Both the position numbers and the translations under genes were made by a program. 27,403 nucleotides of DNA. It comes from Porphyra umbilicalis. Lineage: Eukaryota; Rhodophyta; Bangiophyceae; Bangiales; Bangiaceae. The notes under the pieces were generated by a model, which was not told the origin of the DNA, ran no database searches, and worked only from the letters and a program-made list of their open reading frames with translations. The stretch spans positions 1 through 27,403 of the forward strand of contig KV919298.1 of the NCBI GenBank assembly GCA_002049455.2, given 5' to 3'. Below, piece after piece: positions 20,445-27,403 of this stretch. Each line of letters begins with the position of its first letter. The stretch's first letter is position 1.

Positions 20445-21148
20445 TCGTCTGCGGCACCGCCGCCGACGGCGCCGCCGGCGGGCGCGCCCGCGCCCGCCCC
20501 CGCCCCCGCCCCGCCTCGCGGCGCGTAGGCGGTGCCCGGGTGGCTCCCCGACGAGACGAGCGCCCGCGCCGCCGACTTCCACCCGCCGAGCGCCGCGCGC
20601 GCGTCGCGCGCGGCGGCGAGCGCCATGTCGGGGCCGCTCCCCGTGTAGGCGCTGCCGCCGTGGCCACGCCCGCCGCCGTCGAGGGCGACGTCGCCGCCGC
20701 CACCGCCGCCGCCGCTATCGTGCACCCCGTCGTCGGCGAGCAGCGGCGGCGGCAGCGGCGGCACGCCGCCGTCGGCGGTGCGGGAGCGGGGCTTGCGCCG
20801 CGGCGGGGAGGGGCCCTTGCCCCCACCACCCCCACCGCCACCGGGCGCCGACGCGCCGTCACGCGGCACGGCGGCGGTGGCGACCGCCGCGGCGACCGAC
20901 GCGGAGCCGTCCCGCGCGGCGGCGGCGAGCGCCTTGTGCGACAGGTGCACGGCGGCGCCCGGGCCGCCGCCGTCGCCGCCGACGCCGCCGCCGCCGCTGC
21001 CGCTGACGCCGACGCCGACGCCCGCGGCGGCGCCGTCGGCGCTCCCCGCCGGCGCGGGCGGCAGCGGCACGTCGACGCGGCGGCTCGACGCGCGGAGCTG
21101 CTCGAGGCGCCGCCGCACGCGCGCGAGGCGGGTGGCGGCGTCGACCAT
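14089..21148 (-). CDS. Very long low-complexity Ala/Gly/Ser/Pro-rich protein of unknown function, frame broken at homopolymers
   Basis: I chose the ATG at 21148 because a balanced, charged helix follows (MVDAATRLARVRRRLEQLRA). About 2,350 codons run to a possible stop at 14089. Protein-like text continues on the minus strand but changes frame at G/C runs: 20038-20050, 19339-19360, 18516-18522, 17499-17509, 17410-17449, 16988-16994, 16051-16059 and around 14500-14640. Noteworthy parts are an Ala-rich helix with Lys (about 19590-19480); a basic Lys/Ser/Arg region (about 18000-17770, with KSKSKSRGSRRSR); a probable coiled coil (about 17405-17250, ending EERLLAAERAKENQVRARL); a Val/Ile-rich segment (about 16380-16290, ENTFSVAVVMETDE then ERIVSIRSIRRVS); KTIPTVLQWGLPPDEGMYAP (about 15800); and ADIYAASPAKVAEPHDGLLA near the end. 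It should be mostly disordered. Basic patches would suit a nuclear or scaffold protein, but no domain is recognised. Opposite-strand frames are Arg/Pro-rich shadows. The C-terminus is uncertain. Confidence 0.6.
17250..17405 (-). other. Probable coiled-coil/long helix in the large protein
   Basis: About 52 residues of Ala, Glu, Gln, Lys and Arg with no Pro or Gly, beginning AEAQARAAARAAAATARAKR. This is the most ordered part of the large protein and supports the minus-strand reading here. Confidence 0.5.
17410..17449. repeat. Two long G runs (19 and 17 G) separated by AGGT
   Basis: G runs at 17410-17428 and 17433-17449. On the plus strand they could form G-quadruplexes. On the minus strand they would encode poly-Pro if in frame. 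The reading frame changes across them. Confidence 0.9.
19339..19360. repeat. Run of 22 G
   Basis: An uninterrupted G run inside the large minus-strand gene (C on the coding strand, hence poly-Pro). Protein-like reading moves to another frame on crossing it. Confidence 0.9.
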
Positions 21149-22000
21149 GGCGCGGCGCGTCGCGGCGCGAGCGGGCGGGTGGGTTTCGGGACGCTGTCTC
21201 GCCGCGAGCGGCGGGCAGCCGCAGGCGGCGCGGCGGGGGGAAAGCGGCGGACTGCGGCGCCTGGCGGAGCGCCGCACAGATGGCGCCGCCGGCGCCTTCA
21301 ACGTGGACACCCGCGTGGACGCGGTAGTGGCGCGCCACAACGTCGGCGACGGCGGGGGCGGCGCAGAAACGCGTCGGCGTGGCCGCCGCGGCGCCGCCGC
21401 GTCTGGCGGTGGGGGACGAGCCCGGCGGGGACGCGCCCTGTCTGACAGTGTCGACGCGGGTCGATTGAGCGTGTGGCGCCGGCGGGCGGCGGGGGGGGAG
21501 GGGGTACAACCCACCCGCCGGCGACGCGCGCCCACCCTGTCGGCCGCGCCCGCCCACTGTCGGATGCGCAGGGCCGTCAGGCGCGCTGGCGCGGCCGCGG
21601 CCGCGTCGCTGATTGGCGCGCCCGTCTGCGGATGCCCGCCAGATTCGGACGCAACGGCGGCGGCGGCGACGGCGGGGCACCCCGCGCGGCGGCGGTGCTC
21701 CGCGGCGGTGGCAAGCGCAGCGCAGCGGGTCCCCGGCGGCGCCCAACCGGCGCCCCACCGACCGAGGGCGACAGCCGACCAGCGGTGCGGTACGTACCGG
21801 CGCTGCGGCGGCGCCCGCACAGTCGACGCCCAATCAGGGGCGCTGTGTCAAGCCGGGGGGGTGCGGTGGCAGCCCGCCCCACTGATGTGTGGGCACACGC
21901 TCGTCAGGCAGCACCCTCCTCTGGGGCAACGCACACAGCAGCGGGGCCGCGGGGCCGCGCTGCCCACGCGCACGTCACGCGTCGTTCAAAAATGGACTGC
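21149..22000 (-). promoter_or_regulatory. Putative upstream region of the large minus-strand gene
   Basis: GC-rich DNA upstream of the ATG at 21148. On the minus strand CCAAT words occur at 21612-21616 and near 21830-21840. The frame stays open to 21820 but reads as Arg/Pro/Ala-rich text without conserved features, so I treat it as leader and promoter. No TATA box is clear. Confidence 0.25.
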
Positions 22001-23200
22001 GGGCGGCCATCAGTTGTGGGGGCGGCCGCACGCCCGAAGGTGCGTGGGGCTGTCAGACGCATGCTCGTCTACGTGGGCGGCTTTGGAGCCAACCGCTGCG
22101 CGCCACCATTAACGTGGTTGGTCGCGACGCTGCTGTCACGGCAACGACGGCTGACGGATCAGGCGGTTGGTGTCGAGGTGGCTCACAAATCTTGCACTGC
22201 CACGTGGGAGACTTATCAAACGACTTGGCCAGGATGGAGTACTTGGGACGTCGTCATTGGAAATGGTCAAGCGCTTCCTCTGCGCTTCTTCGCTCTTGGC
22301 GGGCGCGCCTCTCACGGGTATGGCCGCTTGGCTTCATGGCCTTCCCATGTTGTGCTTTTGTCGCCGTGATGCACTGAGAGGGCCTTCATTTTCGGGATAC
22401 CGTTGGGCATCCCATGATCCGCCCAGCCTAGACCGTGATGCGCTGTCCCAGAACCGCCGGGGGCGCCCAGAATGGGCAGCGGGGAACGGAATCCGTTCCA
22501 TCAGTCGATGGGAATGACGCACGAGCACAAGCAAGTATCTGTTTCACGACGCCCCTCTTGGGTCTATCCCCTCCGCGCCTCGATATCAGTACAGGCGGCG
22601 AAGCGCATGGAGCGCTACCAGTTTCTTAATTGTGAGACGGGTGGAGCTACTCAATCGTGGTGTCGCAAGTACGGGGCTGTACTACTTTTGTCGGTTCACT
22701 CGCTCACCCCCATCACTCGACGCACCGAGCCTGCACGAAGTGCCGGCCGCGCCTCGTCGTCAAGTCGCGTGGCGGGGACGTGCCCGGCTTCCTCTCCTCC
22801 TCGCCCCCACCGCCTGTTGGTTGGCTTTCGGGGCCACCGTGCTGGGCCACGCCACCTCTGGCGCTATTGCTGGCCATCTCGCCCGACCCCTCCAGGCGGG
22901 GCGTGCAGGTGGGCTCCCGCGGCGCTTTCCACCCACGTGGCCGCCCTCCCGGCAGCGGCTGGGGGCGCCGACGCCCGGCCTGCCTCTGCGCCATTGGGGG
23001 GCGCCGGCAGCGGTTGCACACCGCCTCTCCGCTCCGCGAGCATTCCTCGTCTCCCCCGCCGAACCCACCTCGCCTTGCGTTGAGGGGGCGGCCACGCGGC
23101 TGCGCTCGACTGCCGGTGGCGGCAGCGTCGCGATGGGCCGACGGGGCACGCCACCTGGTTGGTGCCGCCGTCGGCCGAGCACCGGCGACGGGGGTGCCGG
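22001..23200. other. Intergenic region, no recognised gene
   Basis: Open frames up to about 200 codons exist on both strands. The plus frame 22632-23207 includes a hydrophobic stretch (LPLLLAPTACWLAFGA), but its overall composition (Arg, Pro, Ser) and the lack of any family resemblance argue against calling it. A perfect 8-bp hairpin lies at 22483-22499. Confidence 0.35.
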
Positions 23201-23202
23201 CC

Positions 23203-23209
23203 CATAAAG
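23203..23209 (+). promoter_or_regulatory. TATA-like CATAAAG upstream of the secreted-protein gene
   Basis: An A/T word in GC-rich DNA, 226 bp before the ATG and followed by a pyrimidine-rich leader (about 23225-23300 and 23390-23425). It could set the transcription start, with a 5' leader of about 200 nt. Confidence 0.25.
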
Positions 23210-23434
23210 GGCGCCGCGGCTGTGGGCTTCTGTCCTGATCTGCTCCCCACCCATCAAGCGCTCCTCCATTCCCTCCCGTCTTCCTTTTCCAGCCTCCTGC
23301 GGAACGGTGCACCGGGCAGCCGACGTCCTCGCTCGCCGTCTTCCCTGCTCTTTGCTTCCTTTGACGAAAATCCTATCAGCGCCGACAGCTCACCCCCCTC
23401 CTCCCTCCTCCCACCACCCGCACGTTCAAGGACC

Positions 23435-24195
23435 ATGGCTCGCGGTGCGGCCGTCAAGTTCCTGACTGTAGTTGCGCTGGTCGCAATGGTGCGTGACGCT
23501 GCGGTGCTGGAGGGCATGAGTTTTCTTGACGTGCCGTCGTCGAGAGATTCCGTCTGGCATGGGGGGCTGCCTGTTGCTGCTCCTCGAGCACCACCTGCCG
23601 GACTGCAGCCACTGACACGGTACCCTTGTCTTGGCCTGCCCTCCCCTTTGCCCGTATGCCCTGTTGGTCGCGCTGCTGTTTCCCCTTTGCCGTGCATCTC
23701 GCGCCGGTGCTTCCCCTTGGCGGTCCGTGTTGTTAGGTCATGGCCACGTCCGTCGACGCCTCCCCCCCCATTGTCCCACCTTGCAACGTGGAGGAGTGTT
23801 GCTGGCCCGGCCCGCCTGGCAAGAAGAACCCGTCGCTCCTCCGCTTCCGCAAGGCTTGCGAAATGACGCTGCCGTCGCAGCCCGACGGCCCCCCCGTCTT
23901 CTCCTTGTGCACCGTCTCCGGTTCGGTCATGCCGACCTGCCCCGGCGCGCCCGCCCACCCGTCCCTGGAGGAGATCCGTGCGTACGCCGCGTCGCTCCCG
24001 CCCTGCTTCTCCGGCTGCCGCAACGACCACGGGGCGGTGGTGCGGCGCCGCCGGTGTTCGCTCTTTGGCACGCCGACGACGTGCGACTTGTCGGCGGCGA
24101 TCTTCCCGGCGCCGCCGGTGACGCCCGCCGCGCGTGACGCGGTGCTCGCGTCGGTCGGGCTCGCGGTGCCGGCGGGGTCGGAGGTGCCGGCTTAG
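23435..24195 (+). CDS. Small secreted cysteine-rich protein of unknown function (two exons)
   Basis: Exon 1 is 23435-23488 and exon 2 is 23737-24195, joined over a 248-bp phase-0 intron (donor GTGCGT at 23489, acceptor TTGTTAG ending 23736). The spliced product has 170 residues. The start ATG has A at -3 and G at +4. Splicing completes a signal peptide: exon 1 gives MARGAAVKFLTVVALVAM and exon 2 continues VMATSVDA, with likely cleavage before SPP. The mature part has ten Cys (including NVEECCWPGPPGKK, CEM, PTCPG, PPCFSGC, RRRCS, TTCDL), an even number that suits disulfide bonds outside the cell. Without splicing, exon 1 would run on into Pro-rich text with no signal cleavage site and a different frame from the Cys-rich region. 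I do not recognise the family. It might act in the wall or apoplast, which is an inference only. Confidence 0.72.
23489..23736 (+). other. Spliceosomal intron within the signal-peptide region
   Basis: GT at 23489-23490 (GTGCGTGAC) and AG at 23735-23736, preceded by a pyrimidine-rich stretch (about 23640-23720). It has lower coding quality than the flanks. Removing it joins two hydrophobic halves into one signal peptide and keeps the frame. Confidence 0.65.
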
Positions 24196-25151
24196 GGTGG
24201 TGGGGAAGGGGGGGCATGGCCAACGTGCCCCGCGCAAAGATGTAGTGCGCGGGCGGGCTTGGCGTGTAGTGTGGTTTGGCGCCGGTTGGTGGTGTGGGAG
24301 GACACTGCGCTTTGTTCGCAAGAACTGCTTTGTACGCGACAGTTACGCTCCGCGTCACTGTGCTGGGCCGTACGATCGTTTTTTTCTTGTCATCACAGCG
24401 AGCGCACGGCACCGAGTCACATGAGCACCCGCTGTCAGTTGTAGTCTCTTGGCGTTGAAGGCGATCTGGCAGGCGGCCGTGGCATTGGTTGACGACACCC
24501 CAAGTGCCATCACCGTGCGCACGTTTGTCTCCAGCGCAAAGTTCACTGCGTTCCAGAGAGCTGCAGGCGACACGCTGCTCGTCATCCTGCGCGCCTTTGG
24601 TGCGACACTGCCGAAAGGTGCGCAAGCGTGTGCAACGCAAGAGGGTCGGTCATCCCGAGCAGCAAGTGCACTGCATGCGCCGGGGCGTAGACCTGCAACG
24701 CACGTCGGACCGCCTTTATCCAGAGGCGCCGGCCGCGCACGCCCGGGTGGCCAAGCGGACGTCCAAGGGACTGTCGCACCAGGCGGTGCTGCGCAGCGGC
24801 TGGACTCGGTGTGCGTCGGCGGCCGGGCCCGCCCGCTGTGGCGGGCCCGCCAGCGGTTCCGGGCGCCCGACAAACGCGCAGTGCATCAAGGGTAAAGTCA
24901 AGCCACCGATCGCGTAGCTGCGATTCTTCTGCTGGAGGCGCATTTCGTACCGAAACCGACCACCGACGTCGCTGCCCCGCCCCGCCTCGAGCCGCGCCGC
25001 CGCCGCGTCGTGGCGCATAGCGCTTCGTGTCGTCCCCCCATCCCCCCCGATGGGCTCTACTGCCATGCTTCCCAAATTTTTAGAGGCAGGCCCGTGGGTG
25101 CGCGCCGCATTCTTTTGTTCCTCCCCAGCGCCAGGCGGTGGGCGCTGCCCC
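24196..25151. other. Region between convergent genes
   Basis: Lies between the stop of the plus-strand secreted-protein gene and the stop of the minus-strand glycosyltransferase gene, so it should hold both 3' untranslated regions. No AATAAA is seen. The part at 24440-24790 may be a coding relic (separate entry); 24800-25150 shows nothing certain. Confidence 0.4.
24440..24790 (-). pseudogene. Possible frameshifted coding relic, unknown
   Basis: On the minus strand one frame reads LWIKAVRRALQVYAPAHAVH then LLLGMTDPLALHTLAHL up to about 24590. Another picks up with SPAALWNAVNFALETNVRTV and MALGVSSTNATAACQIAF. Together they look like a helical domain with one frame change and perhaps a helix-turn-helix, as in a transposase. 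The evidence is weak: neither half is long, no catalytic motif is visible, and plus-strand frames overlap it. Confidence 0.22.
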
Positions 25152-26559
25152 TCACCCCCGCAGTTGCCGGCGGCGGGCGGCCCCCCCCGTGCGGCGCCCC
25201 CCCCCCCACGCAGCGTCACGCCTGCCCGGGCCCCCCGCCCCCGGCGGCCGCGACGTCCGCCGCGTCGACGCGGCGGCCGACGCGAGCACGAGCGCAAAGA
25301 GGACGGCGACGCCGAGGAGCGTCGCGACCGCGACCGCCGCCACCCCCGCGCGGTCCCCAAAAAGCCACTCGAGCGGCGCCGCCCACCGGCGCCACCGCGC
25401 CGCGCGGTCGGCGGCGGCGCCGCTCCCCGCCGCGTCGGGCGCCCACCGGTCCACGTACGCGGCGAGGAGCGCGTCGTACGCCGCCGCCGCGTCGAGCCCC
25501 CCCCCGCCGCCGCCGCCCCCGCCGGCGCCATGTCATCCGGGTCGGGGGCCCCCCCCCGGCGCACCGCGTCGATCGCCGCCGTCAGCGCTTCGAGCGTCGG
25601 CACGACCGGCGTGACGAGGCGGCGCGGCGAGAAGCGGGGGTGCCCCCACCGGCACACCCACCCCGGCGTTTGCTTCTCCTCCACCGTCAGCGCGGCGAGC
25701 GCCCACCCCGTCGGGTGCGCCAACTCGGCGCACTTGACATACGCGACGGGGAGGCCGAGGAGCGGCCCATACGCGGCCGTCCACGAGCCCGCCGTCGTGG
25801 CCGGGTGCGCGAGGTCCCCCCCCTCCCAGCAACACGACCAGACGGCGACGACGCGGGTGCCCGGGCGGGCGGCAACGAGGTTGGCGAGGCCCCCCGCGGC
25901 GGGCGCAACGACCACGTCGGCGGCGTGGAAGGCGCGCACGGCGGCGGCAAAGGACCACGACGCGAGGCGCGGGGGGTGGTGCCGACCGCCACGCGGCGCA
26001 TGCCGCGGAGGCGGGTGACCAGGGGGGCGGTGCCTTCCCACCGGAGCGTCCCCTCCCCGCCGCGCGCGTCGAGGAGGAGGGACACGGGGGGGGGGGACGC
26101 GACCGCCGCGTGGCGGTAGGCGGCGGCCGCCGCCGCCGCCGTGCGCTTGGTCCGCCACGAGGCCCCCCGCGGGGGGGGGCGGGGGGGGGGGGGGAGCCCC
26201 CGCGGGCCCGCGTCGAGGTGGAAGCGCGCCGCGAGGGCGGCGCGGAGGAGGGAGAGGCCCGCCCGCTTGGCGGCGGGGGACATTGGGCGCCACCCGCCGT
26301 CCACCCCCGCCGCTGCCGTGCCGTTGGCGCCTGCGGCGGCGCCCGCCCCCGCCGCCCCCGCCGGGGCGGTCGGGTCCCACGCGTCATAGGCGAGCCCCCG
26401 AAAGGCGGCGTGCTCCCCCCCCCCCACCTGCGAGCGGAGGGCGTAGACGCCCCCCTCAAAGCAGCGCGCCGCCGCCGCCACGTCCTCCCGGAAAAATACA
26501 CGCTCCCGCGGCACCACGTACGCGGCGAGGACGAGGGCGGCGGCGGCCGCCCACGGGGA

Positions 26560-26596
<37 letters not shown>

Positions 26597-27179
26597 GGCG
26601 TGTCGAGGGGGGCCTCGAGGTCCACCTCCGCCGCCGCCTTGGGCAGCGCCCCAAAGACGAGCCACAGGGGTTTCGCCGCCCCAGGGGGCGGCGGCGGCGG
26701 CGCCGCCGCGTCCGCCTCAGCGTCGCCGTCGGGGGGCCGCGGCGGGGGGTACCCCCCGTCGGCGCCCGCGCCACAGGCGGCGAGGTAGGCGGCGAGCGCC
26801 CACAGGTGGTCGTCGAGGGCGTGGCGGGGGTTGGACGCGGCCGCCCCAAAGGCGCCCACGTACACCGCGCGGCCGTGGTAGGGGGTGCTCCCCGGGGGGG
26901 GGCGGCCGCGCCCACGCCCCCGCCGCCGCCGGGCGTGCACGCCGAGCGGGTGGCTTGCGCGTGGACGGCGGCGCAGTTAAAGGTGTGGGGGGAGGGGGGG
27001 GGGGGGGGGGGGAGCGCCCGTGGCCACGTGCCGGTAAAGGGGGTCGCGCGGCGGCTGGGGGGGGGGGGGGGGGGGGGGGACGTGCCGCGGGAGGCTGCGA
27101 CAGCCGCCGCGGCAAGGCCGACGAGCAGCGCCGTCGTCGGGCGGCGGACGGCGCGGCGCCGCCGCGCAAGGGGGCGCAT
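25152..27179 (-). CDS. GT61-like (DUF563) glycosyltransferase, membrane anchored, frame broken at homopolymers
   Basis: The start is placed at 27179 because a basic stretch and a hydrophobic anchor follow at once (MRPLARRRRAVRR, then ALLVGLAAAAVAAS), typical of a Golgi type II protein. An in-frame ATG at 27320 would add 47 residues. The catalytic-domain end is recognisable: PVSLLLDARGGEG (compare ISRR.G), then WSFAAAVRAFHAADVVVAP, AGGLANLVAARPGTRVVAV, matching the GT61 block F..ADVV.GPHGAGL.NL.FA.PGT.VVE, although the usual HGAG is AAGG here. GT61 enzymes transfer xylose, arabinose or GlcNAc to glycans in the Golgi or ER. After Asp-rich DPDDMAP, a poly-Gly/Pro linker leads to AAYDALLAAYVDRWAPD and a second hydrophobic segment (about 25350-25270, VAAVAVATLLGVAVLFALVL). 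Frame changes fall at G/C runs 26894-26902, 25971-25976 and 25497-25505. The total of about 675 codons is long for the family. The C-terminus is uncertain. Confidence 0.68.
26994..27079. repeat. Paired long G runs (19 and 23 G) near the start of the glycosyltransferase gene
   Basis: G runs at 26994-27012 and 27057-27079 encode poly-Pro on the minus strand, just after the N-terminal anchor. They may form G-quadruplexes on the plus strand. The run length in this assembly is unlikely to be exact. Confidence 0.85.
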
Positions 27180-27403
27180 GGCGACGGCGGCCGCGGCGTC
27201 ACGCCGCGGGTCGCTGCGACGAGGACGGGGGGCGGTCGTCCTGCGCGCGTCCGACACGGCCGCTCGGCTGTATCTCTGTCGAGGCGACCGCGCTTTGCCG
27301 GGGGCGTACGCGCCCGTCATGGCGGCGCCGCGCGTCGTTTTTGTCAGCTGCGTCCCGCGCGCAGCCGCGCGGGCGTCGGGGTGCTTGGGGGCCTCTTTCG
27401 GGG
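27180..27403 (-). other. Upstream region of the glycosyltransferase gene
   Basis: GC-rich, with a possible upstream in-frame ATG at 27320. An ACAAAAACGAC stretch (27336-27346, minus strand) is the only AT-rich spot. No promoter motif is certain. Confidence 0.3.

Noticed and set aside
16152..20528. A plus-strand open frame of 1,458 codons across the GC-rich block
   Set aside because: It reads as Arg, Pro and Ala runs without ordered segments. The minus strand gives balanced Ser/Thr/Asp/Val-containing text and a coiled coil in the same place, so this is a shadow of high GC.
22632..23207. A 191-codon plus frame with a hydrophobic stretch
   Set aside because: Overlapping frames on both strands are equally open, composition is Arg/Pro/Ser-rich, and the TATA-like site and leader of the next gene begin at its end.

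Overview
This is nuclear DNA of a eukaryote. The left end carries a Ty1/copia retrotransposon, several non-coding transposon-like repeats follow, and the right half is very GC-rich (long runs of C or G, GCC/GGC triplets) and encodes proteins full of Ala, Gly, Pro, Ser and Arg. One gene on the right has a convincing spliceosomal intron (GTGCGT...TAG). Composition, repeat content and intron-poor GC-rich genes would fit a bangiophyte red alga such as Porphyra/Pyropia, but that is an inference; another GC-rich alga or protist is possible.

Layout. 1-1449: end of a copia pol gene (reverse transcriptase then RNase H), open from the window edge and broken by one in-frame TAG. 2169-9571: a 7.4-kb foldback structure with two near-identical 2.7-kb arms in inverted orientation (2169-4878 and 6138-8829 plus 9555-9571) around a 1.26-kb spacer. 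It contains nested smaller elements: a 131-bp TA-flanked miniature transposon in the spacer, a 725-bp element (8830-9554) that split the right arm and whose empty site survives in the left arm, and a 375-bp 5'-truncated copy of that element in the spacer. 9700-13130: sparse, mixed-composition DNA with further inverted-repeat elements, a perfect 29-bp hairpin, and a third, diverged copy of a structured segment that also occurs in both foldback arms.

11.3-21.1 kb: minus-strand coding DNA. The main gene runs from an ATG at 21148 to about 14089 and would encode a low-complexity protein of roughly 2,350 residues. Its frame changes repeatedly, and every change I could place lies in or at a C or G homopolymer, so sequence or assembly error is the simplest explanation. 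Two further minus-strand protein-like islands (13.16-13.75 kb and 11.33-11.93 kb) may be downstream exons of it or separate genes.

21.1-27.4 kb: a plus-strand two-exon gene for a small secreted cysteine-rich protein (23435-24195), and a minus-strand gene (27179 to 25152) for a GT61-like glycosyltransferase with an N-terminal anchor and an apparent C-terminal transmembrane segment, again with frame changes at homopolymers. Both products would enter the secretory pathway; nothing else in the sequence ties the genes together functionally. I saw no convincing rRNA, tRNA or CRISPR.
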